A stretch of DNA of 64,000 nt from Candidula unifasciata. Its lineage: Eukaryota > Mollusca > Gastropoda > Stylommatophora > Geomitridae. Below the pieces are notes generated by a model. It was not told the DNA's origin, did no database searches, and saw only the letters and a program-made list of their open reading frames with translations. The stretch is taken from NCBI GenBank assembly GCA_905116865.2, contig CAJHNH020002057.1:425001-489000 (forward strand), given 5' to 3'. Position 1 is the stretch's first letter. Each line of letters opens with the position of its first letter. Below, piece by piece: positions 45,790 to 57,400 of the stretch. A program made the position numbers and the translations under genes.

Positions 45790-46305
45790 CTTCCAAGGTT
45801 ATTTGATTCTGAAAGGACCTGCACTTTAGTGTTGCATTCTTCTTAATGGGAGGCTTGATATCTTTTGAGCAATTTGTGCGGTGCACAGTGGCTTTGACAC
45901 TGATAAGACTAAGACAAGACAGTGTTGCAAACACTTCAAAACTGTGGATTTGGTGACCACATTAAATATGAACTGACAGATATCTTTGCTCTTCTGAAAC
46001 ATGCCAGTCTCTTTGAACTGAAAATGAATAATTACAGAGATATACTGTGGAGTGTTTTTGTTGTTGTTGTTGCAAAAGTGTGATGTATATATTCATTTAA
46101 AATGAGTCCTCCAAGGTGTTTTCAAGAAGAAATGATGTCTATGACTTGATGTCTACTAAAGAGTAAATTTTAAGTAAAAAGCCCTTTTCATGCTTTCAGT
46201 GCTAGCCCTTTATTTCTATTACCCGTCAACACTTTAAATGACTGTTATCTTTGCATCTGTTCCATGAAGGAAATGACATGAATTTTAAAAATGACTTAAA
46301 TAAGA
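45790..46305. other. No supported gene
   Basis: AT-rich, with a short GTTGTTGTTGTTG run near 46059. Nothing else. Confidence 0.4.
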
Positions 46306-46309
46306 CACA

Positions 46310-46560
46310 ATGCCACAGTGGCTAGCTCATTTGCTTGGTGGCCTGCTGATCATAGGTTTAAATCCCCCATCAAGGCAGATATTAAAACTTGATCTAGGAA
46401 TCCAGGTCTAATATGTCTGAAATTGCTACCAGGAAATATTCTGTGAAGTAAAAACAACTGACCACATCACAGAGTGACCGTCAGACTGTGGACTTAAGTT
46501 GCTTGCAATAAGCTGCAAGGCACCAAATAGATTTATTAAAAAAAAAAATTTTTTTTAATC
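46310..46560 (+). repeat. tRNA-derived SINE
   Basis: The head GCCACAGTGGCTAGCTCATT (A box) and ATAGGTTTAAATCCC (B box) are followed by a body ending in poly-A/poly-T near 46540-46557. An antisense relative is at 51400-51495. Confidence 0.6.
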
Positions 46561-46564
46561 AGAA

Positions 46565-47795
46565 CTCCTGTTTCTTCCTGTACTTACCACTTTTGTGATG
46601 TAGGCAGGGAGATCTTTGAACCTAAGGATTTAGGGCCCCTTGGCTAGTGCTGTCGGCACAGACTTTGCAGATTAGGATTTGATTTTTACCTTAGACAGAA
46701 AAAATCCTAACACGGATTCACACTGGGGTCTCCCACATGAAAGTCCTGTTTCTCTTAACTGTTTGGCCAGCTGCTCCTCAATTAGTTTATAATTTTCATT
46801 TAAATGTTGCATTAAATTGTACAGATCCATTTCTGACTGAAAAAGTAATGTGGAATAAGTGCTCATTATAAAACTGTCTGTAGTTATTTTTATGTGTGTG
46901 ACTGTTTGTAATATTTAACATGAGAATGACTTTTTTTGGAACAACAGTATTTGACATTTTTTGATAGTTTACTTGTGTATTATTTGATATTTTTACCCCA
47001 CCCCCCAACCCTTTTCTAGTCCTTCTTTCTCTCTGTTTTTGTTAGCACAAGTTATATTTTTTTGTAACATCAATTTTTTTTTTTTACAAATAAGTATGAA
47101 ATTCAAATATTATTAAAGAAAATATACAATGATTATATCGCATGCAGATCGCGCACTAAAATACACAATATTGACATGGCAAATAACCAAGAGTTGCGCC
47201 CAAGAAGTCCAGGAAGGCAGACATGTCGTCCCGCCTGGTGGATCCCAGAGCAGGCTTTTATCCCAGGATCTCACCATGAATATCAGCTACAAGGCTGGGC
47301 CTTAAAGAAGCATGTTATGTGTATGAAGCAGAAATCCTTGTGGTGGCAACTGGTGTTGCTGCATTCTAACAAGATAAAATATCTTGACTATCTTATACAT
47401 CACTCTTAAAACTGTGTGCAAATTTATCTGGCCCTGAACTTAAGCTAAACACACCTAGGCACAGTTTATCTCATATGATCACCACTGTCAGATCATATCT
47501 ATAGGCTTTGGCAAGTGACTAAGCCATTAATGTATTTATACCTGTTTAGATTTTAAAATTTTCCAGTTATTGCTATACTTTCAAGTCTGTCTTCTACTTT
47601 AGCATGTCCAAAGAGTCTTATGTGTATGTTTATTCTCTGTGGAATTTTATATTCTCTTCCGCTTCTTTAAAGGTTGCCTCATTTGATTTTATCAGCCAAT
47701 GGTATTCTTTGAGTTGTCACTAGTTCAGTGCAGCTGGGAGACTTTTCCAGGCCATAAACCAAGAGTTTCTCAGGTAAAGGAAAAAAGAAAACTAG
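46565..47795. other. No supported gene
   Basis: AT-rich stretch with T homopolymers and short frames lacking domains. Confidence 0.4.
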
Positions 47796-47799
47796 CAAG

Positions 47800-48258
47800 A
47801 GAATGAAAATGGCTGTGAAACTGCTCTGCCTGTTTGCCAGTGCTGTCTTATGGTGTGAGTCATGGTCAATGACTAGATTTCACAGAAGTCAGCTTCAGGC
47901 CTCAGAAATGAGGTATGTGAGAAAGGTGGTCCAAGTGACAAAAAAAGACAACCCTTGCAACTACACAATAAGTCATGATCTTGAAGCCCAGGCCTAACAA
48001 ACTCAAATGGATCTGTCACAATTATGATGGTTTCGACATGTATGCTTAATAGGAGGGAATTGATCACCATGGGAGGCCAAGAACCAGGAAACCAAACTTC
48101 TAAAATGACCCAGAGTCCGCTGGGAAGACAACATCCTACAGTCCCTGACTGAAAAAGGACAGGAACGGAACAATGCCAAAAAGAAAACTGCTGATAGAAA
48201 AGTCTTGCCATCTCTCCAGTAAACCTTTACACCCCGTGGTAGAAGGAGGATCCACTAA
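47800..48258 (+). mobile_element. LINE reverse-transcriptase C-terminal fragment
   Basis: Reads LWCESWSMTRFHRSQLQASE, MRYVRKVVQVTKKD, then in shifted frames MWFRHVC-like text, RVRWEDNILQSL and TPRGRRRI. This is the typical CESW...MR-x-L...WEDN...PRGRRR ending of RTE/CR1-type ORF2. Confidence 0.7.
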
Positions 48259-48639
48259 GTAAGAATTGTCACTAGAATCCACATCTCTGCTGCCGTTTGA
48301 AATTTTTCAGTTTGTCTACTTATTTTTTAGGTCTCAGTTTCAAGCTACAGTAAAAAAAAAAAATTGTATTCCTGTAGTGTAGAACATGACTTGATTATCA
48401 GTAACACATTTTATCAACATCAAAGAAGTCAGATATTAACATGATATAGATGGAACAACTTCAGTCAATCATCACAGATTGATTTTATATGGACAAGAAG
48501 GAGAGAGAGATGGAGAATAAAGAATTCCAGGGCTATCTCAAATGCGCTAATAGATTTGGATAACAGACCAGTGATACTTTTGCTTAATAAACCTGCTAGA
48601 ACACACACCAGGAAATCAGCTCAACAAGCAGAGGTAATA

Positions 48640-48965
48640 AAAATTGTGAAACCCCTGTGTGGGTTCCGGTGCCCTATTTTATGGAAAACTAGAAGAGACC
48701 CATTGCCTACCCAAAAGCATGTCGTAAGAGACGAATAATTGGGAGCTTCCTTCAAAGTCGGAGTGTATCTGCTTGAGAGGACAAGGAACCAACAGTACGC
48801 ACACAAATGTTTCAGATCTGTCAAACAGATGCACATGCAACACTCAGGTTCTGGAACAGACCCGCAGTCAAAAAGTGGACGAACAACCAGAACTTTCCAC
48901 CAGAGTTTACAGCTGGTGAACGCAAAGAAGAATATTGTGAAACTAAAAGATAAAGAAGTTGCGGA
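48640..48965 (+). repeat. Dispersed repeat family D, copy 2
   Basis: TGGGTTCCGGTGCCCTATTT, AAAGCATGTCGTAAGAG, GGAGTGTATCTGCTTGAGAG, AGTGGACGAACAACCAGAAC and AGTTTACAGCTGGTGAACGC match the copies at 34690 and 63015; ends in AAGAAGAAT. Confidence 0.65.
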
Positions 48966-49079
48966 GGAAACAGATAGAGCAGTCAGAATCTCTTTCAACA
49001 TCCTTACAGAGCCAGGCAACATAGTAGATAAGTGGCTGACTTTTAAAACCTGCAAACTGAACACAGTGAAAGAGAACTG

Positions 49080-50300
49080 CGGTCTCAAAAAGCACGCAAA
49101 GCCTGTCAGCGAGGGTCATGACCGCCGCTACCTCGGAGCAGAGACCGCATCTGTTCTAGGGATTTGTACTTTCTCCCATCGAATATGCTCTAGCCATCTT
49201 CACCGTCAGCCATACTCCGATTGAAAGACTTGAGAAGGTGCAAAACGAAGCAGTGCGCATTATTCTGGGGTGCACTGGAGACACATCTTGTGTTGCAATG
49301 AGGTACCTTCTTGACTTCCCTACTATGAGCTACAGGATCAAGATCTCAAGATAAACTCAGATCTGATGCACCCTTTGCACCACATGCTCTTCAAAAAAAA
49401 AAAAAAAAAAAAAAGGCAATAGGCTTAAAAGGGTTAAATCATGGTTGGGTAGGGCAGAGGATGACATCATGCGGGTTTGCAGCTTTACAGACATCCATCC
49501 AGGTGAGGAATGGATACCAGCATCTAAAGCCCCAATCTCATATTCTCCTGTGTTGCGACGCTCGATAGAAGTCGGGAGCAGAATCCAGCTGCTGTCGATG
49601 CCGAGGTATGCGCGCTTATCAGTGACAAGTCAGATGAGACACATGTGGCGATCTTCACAAAAGGGTCCGTTATACGAGTACATAAAAGTGCATGGGCATT
49701 TACAGCTCGCTTTTCAGGCAGAACAGTTCAAGAAGCCAGCGGTGCCTTCTACATGACCACCAGCAGCATGACGATGGAGGTGATGGCGGTGACACAAGTT
49801 TTCATGTGGCTAGAATCACAGGACTATTCCCGCGTGTGTGTGCTTAGTGGTTCTTTGAGCATGATCCGGCGGGTTGAGGCAGGCTGGTTGCGCAGACAGT
49901 GGTTTGAGTCATTGCAAAACTCTCCTGTGTGTGCAATTACCTTTATATTCGTTCCAGGGCATGCCCTGGTTGTTGGCAGTGAAAGAGCTGATAGACTGGC
50001 AGGTGCTGCATTAATTGAAGATGGCCGGCCCATGGATCACGCAGACATTGTCATTGCCCTTAGAGAGATAGGACGTTCTGAAGATTTTTGAAGCAACGTG
50101 TCCACATCACTGCTAAGAATACTAGAATTTGGAGTAAAGATCGGCACAGCCAAGCATGAGAAACACACCGAACGCGCACAAAGTCTTGTTAACCTACATA
50201 TGACTGGCACTAATAACTGCGTGACGTTGATGAATATGTTGAGAGGGGAATCTAAGCGCCTATGGATGTGGCCGGAGTGCTGTGGAGATAACCTAACTCA
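49080..50300 (+). mobile_element. I-clade LINE: post-RT segment, RNase H and 3' end
   Basis: Begins with ERLEKVQNEAVRIILGCTGD (about 49221-49275). The RNase H domain follows at 49645-50091: IFTKGSVIRVHKSAWAFTAR, then EVMAVTQVFMWLES, VCVLSGSLSMIRRVEAGWLR and FIFVPGHALVVGSERADRLAG. The 3' block is RLWMWPECCGDN near 50260. This is the best-preserved RNase H of the group, though the catalytic N-terminal Asp region is degraded and a poly-A tract (49396-49415) interrupts it. Confidence 0.75.
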
Positions 50301-50389
50301 TAACTCAAACAGAACAAGGCAGCGGGAACAGATGGTATTACAACAGAAATGCTCCTTGCATTAAGACAATAACAATAACAAAAGGATTG

Positions 50390-51220
50390 TCAGACTGATT
50401 TCCCATCTCATCAGGTGTCAGACATGGATGTGTCCTCTCACCATTGCTGTTCATTAATAAAAATAATAGAGGGGGCAAATACGGACACTAAAGAAATCAA
50501 TGAACTTCTTTTTGCAGACGATCAATGTCTAATACACCACCAAGAATATAATTTACAACACCATATTGACTCCTTGCATCAAGCCTGCACAAAGTATGAC
50601 ATGAAAGTAAACACCGCGAAAACTGAGGTAACGAGGATGGGAAGGAAACATAATACCATGAACATCGATGTCAGCGGTAGTACAAAACAAGTACGAGAAT
50701 TCAAATATGTAGGAAGCATATTTACTGAGGATGGCAGATGAACAGAGGGAAAGAAGCCAGAGTACAGAAGGCAAATACTGTCACCTACCAGTTAGAACCA
50801 CTGCTTAGACACCCAAATGTCTCCCTTCCAGCAAAACAGTAAATCATTAATAGCATCTGTATCCCTACTTAATGTTGTCAGTACCACACGTGGACAATGA
50901 ATAGGGCACTAGGACAGAAACAAACTACATGTGAAATGCGCTGTCTCCGCAAGGTCATGAACAACACTAGACGAGACAGGGTTACAAACACCAGCATTCG
51001 AGAGAAATTTGCAGTAAGACCATGTCTGGGACCGGATATGAGACTTTCTACAGTAGAATATCTGGGAGGAAGATAAGGAAAGATGTGGATAAATGGTGTC
51101 GCTGAAACCTGTAAAAAAGATGAAAAAATCCATCACCCAAGCCACATGAGAAGAGCAAGACAAATACAGAAAACTGCGACACCGGGCTACAACCTAATAT
51201 CAGTGGGATGACAAAAGAAG
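50390..51220 (+). mobile_element. RTE-like LINE fragment, RT palm to 3' end
   Basis: Reads INELLFADDQCLIHHQEYN (the YADD-type catalytic box as FADD), HIDSLHQACTKYDMKVNTAK, TEVTRMGRKH, VREFKYVGSIFTEDGR, then frameshifted C-terminal relics and a GAAGAAGAG end near 51210. Confidence 0.75.
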
Positions 51221-51399
51221 AAGAGTATTCCTATAACTAATGCTGCTTGCTATTGGAGTGTGAAGTGTTAGGGCTTCAATTATATTAGGCCACAACATGC
51301 CCGCTTCCTTAGCACCTTCCCTTTCCTGGCGATTCTCAGGAAATTATAATTGTTCGCCTGGTACTTAATTTTAAAAATCTGGGAGACTATGGGGCTATA

Positions 51400-51495
51400 C
51401 CAGCCGAGAAAGAAAAATCTGCTTTAACTCAGGATTGAACCTAAACTACTGTACTGGCAGGCAAGTGAACTCATTACTAAGTCACCATGGCTCCT
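51400..51495 (-). repeat. tRNA-derived SINE fragment (antisense)
   Basis: AGGATTGAACCTAAACTACT is an antisense B box, and AAGTCACCATGGCTCC resembles the antisense A-box side of the SINE at 46310. Confidence 0.5.
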
Positions 51496-51679
51496 AGATG
51501 TGACTAGGTACCTAAAACACCTTGCGTTATAGCATGACCTTCTCATCTTTAAAACATTTATTTACCAAGCACTTGCAAGGGACAATTGGTCCAGCTTAGA
51601 CAATTTAGGCTAGTGTCGTTTGCTGTGTACACCTGAAGTGGTGGGAATAGTATCTTCATTTGATGTAGTCTAACACTAT

Positions 51680-54075
51680 GAATAACACAAGTACAAAAAT
51701 CTTTATTATATGTTGGACACCCATGAGAGTCGTCACTATTCGGATGAGGGGGGGGGGGGGGTATCCAACAGAAGCAAATCCTAGAAATTATTTAAACCAT
51801 GGTGTTACCAAAAATCAGATAGATTACATTTTAATACAAAGAAGATGGAGATCGAGCATAACATCTACAAAAACCCTGCGAAGTGCAGATTGCGATACAG
51901 ATCATCAGTTACTAGAAGCAGATCTGAAATTAAAACTCAAAAAGCTTACCCGAGGACCAAGGCCATTTCGATTTGATCTCACAAAAATACCAGATGCATA
52001 CAACGTAGAAGTGAAGAACCGTTTTGAGGTCTTGATGTCTGTACAAGAGGAAATGACACCTGATGAACTAGCGGTACAAGCTAGGGATATCTTGATAACA
52101 GCAGCTAAAGACTTAATACCCACCAGGACTAAGCAACATAAACCATGGATCACACCATACACGTTAGAACTAAAAACAACGAAGGGAACTGAAAAAGAAA
52201 GGAGAAACCAATGACAGTAGGATGAAGTATAAATTTTTAACACGAGAAATAAGAAAGTACACAAGAAAGGATAAAAAATCAGTATGTACAAGATTGCTGT
52301 ATTAAAATAGAGCAGCATCATAAAAATGGAAGAGATTACGAAATGTTCAAGGAAATGAAGTTATTGACAAGAAATTTTCAACCTCAGTTAAATGTTATTT
52401 GTGACAGGTTGGGAAATACTTTAACAGAATCTAGACAAATTCTAGGAAGATGGCAGGAATACTGCAGCGGAATGTATGATATGAATGACAGTGAGGATAT
52501 GAATGATATACATGAACCAGTAACAGTAGAGGCAGAACCTGAACCTTCATTAGATGAAATTTCATGGGCAATAAGGAGCCTGAAAAATGGTAAATGACCT
52601 GGATGTGATGAGATACCAGCTGAATTGATTAAAGCGGGAGGAGAAGAAAGCATAAAAATCTATCATGCATTATGTGAAAAGATATGGAAATATGGTATTT
52701 GGCCAAAAGACTGGAAGAGAACTATCTTCATTCCAATACCAAAAAAGGGTGACCTGAAATTATGTACAAACTATCGAACTATTGCCCTGATCAGTCATGC
52801 AAGTAAAATTCTACTAAAAATTATAATGAGAAGACTGCATAAGAAAATGGAAGAAGAGATTAATGTAGCTCAGGCTGGATTTAGACAGGGAAGAGGAACA
52901 AGAGATCATATATTCAACATGCGTTTAATAATAGAGAAATGTAGAGAATTTAATGTAAATCTGTTCTTATGTTTTGTGGATTATTCAAAAGCATTTGACT
53001 GTGTACAACATCAGAAGCTTTGGGAAATCATGAGGAATATGGGCTTTCCATCACATATAGTGCAGCTCATTAAAATGCTCTATCAAGACCAACAAGCAGC
53101 AGTCAGAATAGATGGAGAGACATCAGACTGGTTTGGCATCAAGCAAGGAGTCCGTCAGGGATGTGTGCTGTCACCGTATATGTTCAACCTGTACGCCGAA
53201 AATATAATGAGAAATGTAAGAGATGATATAAACAAGGAACAATATGATGCCCTAAACATCGGTGGTCATGAAATACCAGAAATTCGTTATGCTGATGATA
53301 CAGTATTACTATCAACATCACAAAATGGTTTAGAAAACTTATTAACCTCACTCCAAAGAAATAGTGAAAATCATAACTTATTTCTTAACATAGCAAAAAC
53401 AAAGATAATGCATACAAACAAAACTGCCATGGAGAAGGAAATATATGTTAATGAGGAAAGATTGGAAGTGGTGGAAAATTTCGAATATCTTGGGTCACTG
53501 GTTACCAACAATGGTGACACAATGAAAGAAATTAAACGGCGACTATCAATTGCTCTTCAAAGACTAAAACAACTGAATAAATTATGGAATTGTACAGATA
53601 GAATTACAAAGGTCAGATTTTTAAGAGCATGCATCTTTCCCATTGCAACATACGCCTGTGAGACCTGGACACTTACTAAACAAGCGGAACAGCGCATAAA
53701 TGCATTTGAATATAAATGTTACAGACAGGTTCTAAGAATATCTTGGGTAAAGAAAAGAACAAATGCATCCATACTTCAAGAGCTGAATATTGAAGAGGGT
53801 TGGCTAGTAAAGACAATAAAACAAAGAAAATTGAAATATTTTGGTCACTTGAAACGTCATGGAAGTCTAGAGAGAACAATAAAGGAGGGGTATATGCCTG
53901 GGAAGAGAGGAAGAGGAAGGCCAAGGAGAAGATGGGTGCAGGATGTGGCAGATGAACTCCAGATGGGTGTATCAGACGCAGGACATCTTGCTCAGGATAG
54001 GAAGGTTTTCCGGAGGGTTGTTATGGCAGCGAGGTTCCGCGAGGGACATGCTACTGAATGAATTAATGAATAGGT
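51680..54075 (+). mobile_element. Young RTE-type LINE, 5'-truncated, nearly intact ORF
   Basis: Endonuclease C-terminus: GVTKNQIDYILIQRRW and SADCDTDHQLLEADLKLKLK (51810-51945). After a frameshift near 52215, one frame runs 52343-54061 broken only by a TGA at 52595-52597, just before PGCDEIPAELIKAGGEES. RT motifs: PIPKKGDLKLCTNYRTIALI, AQAGFRQGRGTRDHI, FVDYSKAFDCVQHQKLW, GVRQGCVLSPYMFNLYAE and IRYADDTVLL (the catalytic YADD). Then EYLGSLVTNNGD, ACETWTLTKQAEQRI and the tail ending REGHATE. The 3' end is ATGA-type. Two lesions and 5' truncation make it non-autonomous, but the near identity to 40794-41175 implies recent activity of the family. It ends about 250 bp before the cyclin Q start. Confidence 0.92.
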
Positions 54076-54312
54076 CTATAGCACTGTATTGCGTAACGTT
54101 GGTCAGAAGTTGCTAAAAGTAGCTAAATTAACAACTCTAGCTATATAAATATTTTTTTTAAAAAGATTACCGGGAAAGGACACTAAACGAAACAGCGGTG
54201 GACGCAGTTACCGTGGAAATTTATTAAATTATTCTGAGTAAAGTCAGTTTGTAGGTAGAACCCATATCTGAGCTGTTGATAACGTTTAACACACTGTTTT
54301 AACTTCTCCACG
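54076..54312 (+). promoter_or_regulatory. Short gap that must hold cyclin Q 5' UTR or promoter
   Basis: Between the RTE 3' end and the ATG at 54313 there are only about 240 bp. No TATA box at a convincing distance; GTGGACGCAGTTACCGTGG is the only GC-richer stretch. Position alone suggests promoter or leader function. Confidence 0.35.
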
Positions 54313-54370
54313 ATGTCGAACAGTGAAACTCGAGTTCATTTCAGAGTTATTATGTTTATGTTTGAAGCAG
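54313..54370 (+). CDS. CCNQ: Cyclin Q (FAM58A), exon 1
   Basis: Cyclin Q activates CDK10; the pair acts on cell-cycle and ETS2 targets and on ciliogenesis (known in vertebrates). The exon begins ATG TCG and reads MSNSETRVHFRVIMFMFEAG, with the conserved RVHFRV-x-x-F-x-x-EAG start of the cyclin box. The donor GCAG/GTACGA ends the exon in phase 1, which fits the acceptor at 57934 exactly (G split codon, then SRLHLQSIP). The N-terminus is shorter than in mammals. First in-frame ATG after the upstream RTE element; start fairly secure. Confidence 0.85.
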
Positions 54371-54693
54371 GTACGAGTTACTATATATTTTTTTTTGAAA
54401 TTTCAAATTATTATTGAAGTTTAATTGTTTATAAAGTTATATATAATATTCATTTCATAAAAATTAATGTTTATGAAATAAATATAATTTTAAATATAAC
54501 TGCTTCTATCACGAACTTGATTTTCCGTAGGTCCCTTGGATTTCGCGTTTACGAGATTTTGCTGTATCTCCAAAATTAAAAATGAAAACTAATTATTTAA
54601 ACTAAAAAAAAAATAATAATTTTTACTCTCACATACATGTTGAAATGACCAAACTAAACAATATAATTATAATTTAACTTAAAAAAAAAACTG

Positions 54694-55131
54694 GGCTATC
54701 CTCTGAATAACGGTCCCAAATTATTGAGGCTAAGAAAATAACCGAACAGTAGGGCCTCAGTCATATGTAAATTATGGACATCTTTCCGGCGACTATACTG
54801 CCACCGCCGAAAGTATTCCTCGTGCGGCTACTCTGCTTCAGCTGAGTTAAAGTCACAGCCAAGAGTTTTCCCTGCGCCGCGCGGAGGGGGGCTAAACTAG
54901 ATGGCTGGGACTCACGAGCAAATAAAATGGAGGAAGCTGCAGGTGCGGTAGCTGCTGCTCTTAAGTCCCAGCCGCTACGCGCGGTGCGGGGAAAACTCTC
55001 GGCAGTGACTTTAATTCAGCGGAAGCTTTTCTGCGCTATGTGGTAAAGTTGCCGGAAAGAGGTCCGCAATTTACATATACTGAGGTATTTTTTTTGCCTT
55101 GATAATTTGGGACCGTTATTCGAAGGATAGC
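54694..55131. mobile_element. Foldback element 1 (long inverted repeats)
   Basis: Starts GGCTATCCTCTGAATAACGG and ends in the near-exact inverse (CCGTTATTCGAAGGATAGC). The inverted arms run almost to the centre: GAGTTAAAGTCAC and AAGAGTTTTCCC near 54843-54875 pair with GGGGAAAACTCTCGG and GTGACTTTAATTC near 54980-55017, and GGCTGGGACT near 54902 pairs with AAGTCCCAGCC near 54963. Arms about 200 bp, no coding capacity. Flanks AAAAAACTG and TAAAAACTA agree at seven of nine positions. Confidence 0.85.
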
Positions 55132-55181
55132 TAAAAACTATTTTCACTCTTACATACATGTGAAGGATATATTGATAAATA

Positions 55182-55565
55182 GGCTATCCTCCGAATAATG
55201 GTCCAAAATTATTGAGGCAAAGAAAATACCCTAACAGGGCATCAATCATACATAAATTGTGGACTTCTTTCTGGTAAATATACCGCATAACGCGGGAAAC
55301 ACTCCTCCGAATAACGGCCCTATATCATCGAGTGTGTCAACAGCTCTGACAATGAGTGCTTGGTTTAACTTCTCCCCTGGGTCCTAGATTTAACTTTTTC
55401 CCTGGATTAGGGTTAGGGCAAGGAGTATTGCAATTACCACGGTAGCACTAGTCGCGCTTTAAATATTTAGGCAGTTTCCTGGCGGCACAGTCACAAGCAT
55501 TGAGGCCCTATTATTAGGGTATTTTCTTAGCCTCAATAATTTGTGACCATTATTCGGAGGATAGC
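55182..55565. mobile_element. Foldback element 2 with 9-bp target-site duplication
   Basis: The left end GGCTATCCTCCGAATAATGG is inverse to the right end ATTATTCGGAGGATAGC. The inverted repeat continues through AATTATTGAGGC and AAGAAAATACCCTAA. Perfect TGATAAATA copies flank it at 55173-55181 and 55566-55574. Same family as element 1, but the centre is diverged and less palindromic (includes CCTGGATTAGGGTTAGGG). Confidence 0.88.
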
Positions 55566-55599
55566 TGATAAATATATTAATCACCTGTTAGCACTACTC

Positions 55600-55735
55600 A
55601 AGTTTAGGCCCTCTGGATTTCACATTAAGGAGGTTTTTGTATCTCCTAAATTAAAAAAAAAAAAATTTAATAATATAATTATAATTTTACTAGAAAAAAA
55701 ACGCACATTTTCACTCTCATATACAACTGTCAGGC
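55600..55735. repeat. Paralogue of the sequence flanking foldback element 1
   Basis: GGATTTCACATTAAGGAGG, TTTGTATCTCCTAAATTAAA, AATATAATTATAATTTTACT and TTTTCACTCTCATATACA align with 54538-54692 plus 55132-55160 without foldback element 1 between them, that is, an empty site. Confidence 0.6.
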
Positions 55736-55984
55736 GATTCTGACAGCGCCCTTGATCTCACTCTGGTCTCCCCCAGTATAAGTGCACTATGCCAGTTGAG
55801 CACACCACATGGGAGACATTTTGCAATGAAATAGGGTGCATAAAATCCCTCATATAATTATGGCAACTCCCCCGCAGTATGAACTGCGGCGAACAATCCT
55901 GTAATATGCCCAGTTTAAAGGGGGACAGTGGGATGATCTTAAGATCTGACAAAGACAAAGGTGAGGCACTCCTGCACAACTTTC

Positions 55985-56510
55985 TCTGCAGACTGAAAAG
56001 ACAGAGATGAGGGAAAGCAGATGAAACAAACAGTCAATGAACATGCACATCGCTGAAATGGATGGAGAAGATGACAGTGTACATCTGTGTTGCAAATATC
56101 AGAGCAATATTGAAGACCTGTCCTGACACAGCCCCAGGACCCGATAGAAAAAGAAACTCACTTAAAATGCCTAGAGAAAACGTGACACCGTGGAGATATC
56201 CAAGGCATTTAACAAGAGCATCAGAAGCAGCATTGTCCCCAATGACTGGCTGCATAGCTACCTCAGATCCAATCCTAAGCCTGGAAAAGATCATTAAAAA
56301 GTAAACGGCTACAAAATTGTCACACTTCAGAAAACCGTAGGAAAACCTTTGGGAAAAACTGTAGCCAGAATGTTGAGCCAAAAATTAGTGGTACCATTGG
56401 AATTGGGACTCTGTGTTGGCTGCTAAAGATAGGGATGGGGTGCTGATGAGAATGTCCTGACTGCTGTGATGTTGATTCTTGAATAGACAATCAGAACAAA
56501 GCAAAAACAT
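55985..56510 (+). mobile_element. I-clade LINE fragment: RT start joined to 3' end
   Basis: Reads LKTCPDTAPGPDRKR, SEAALSPMTGCIATSDPILS with frameshifted PNDW and SYLRSNPKPGKD-like text, and KVNGYKIVTLQKTVGKPLGKT (56303-56355). It then jumps to the family 3' block (VPLELGLCVGC, about 56390-56480). The RT palm and RNase H are deleted. Confidence 0.65.
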
Positions 56511-56689
56511 GTGCATTAAAAAAATATCTTGTTGATTTTTTTTATATAAGTATTTGTGGCTACAAATTTTATGAATGTAATATATGGTTTACAATATTTA
56601 TTTATAAGTTGATTGGTGCTGTCTGCTTGTCCCAGGCTAGTGCTCTTTTGGCACCTACACTAGGTGGGTAGCGCCCTGGCAGAGATACA

Positions 56690-57225
56690 TCAGTAGTCAC
56701 TGGTGCACAGATAGTAGGTCTAGGCAGAATAATGTCGTTTGCAGACGATATCCTTGTGTACCGAACAAGCATGAAATTACAACTCTACAGCATCAATAAG
56801 ACCGACCCAGTGAATAGTGCCAGGAATCAGTAGTTTAGGTAAACCTGGCTAAGGCTTCCTTGATATAAGTGTGCTTGAATACCCACGTTGTCAGTACACC
56901 TGCACCACTCATACCGTATGTGCGGTATAGACATTGACAGAATGCGATATCTTGGCATAAATTTATGCAGATGCTTGTGATACAAGCATGTAGACAGTGT
57001 CGTTTTTAGAGCCATGAAAGATCTGAAGGCGATGGCATACACAGACGTTGAACAACACTTACTTTTCCTGCTCTGTCAGGGACTTGTACTAAGTGTTAAA
57101 GACTGTGGTCTGGACCTCCTCACTGTCAGCAGAAGCCAGCTAGAAAGACTGGACTGGGTACAAAATGAGGCAATGAGACTCATACTTGGCTGCACATAAG
57201 ACACCTTGTGCCACGCTATGTGATA
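56690..57225 (+). mobile_element. I-clade LINE fragment: RT palm to post-RT segment
   Basis: Reads MSFADDILVYRTSMKLQL (catalytic FADD box, about 56731), MRYLGINL (56941), AMKDLKAM and QGLVLSVKDCGLDLLTVSRS, then QLERLDWVQNEAMRLILGCT, the same post-RT block as at 24205 and 49221. Confidence 0.7.
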
Positions 57226-57400
57226 TGTGCTAGGTTTAGGGACGATGGCCACCAGACATAAAGTGGCACGGTTGAAAGCGTACATGAGAATATTAGCAGA
57301 CATCAACGCCCACTGCACAGCGCAATCACTTATATAAAAGGGATGCACCTGAAAAGAGCACTTCTGATGGCTGCCGTATGATTTTAATGCGTGCATATGT

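Noticed and set aside
52595..52597. TGA as a selenocysteine codon in the RTE reading frame
   Set aside because: It lies before a conserved PG-x-D-E-I-P segment where no Sec is expected in this family; a plain inactivating mutation is simpler.
51672..54073. Target-site duplication for the large RTE copy (ATGAATA at both ends)
   Set aside because: Only seven bases match and the 3' copy overlaps the ATGA-type tail, so it is not convincing.
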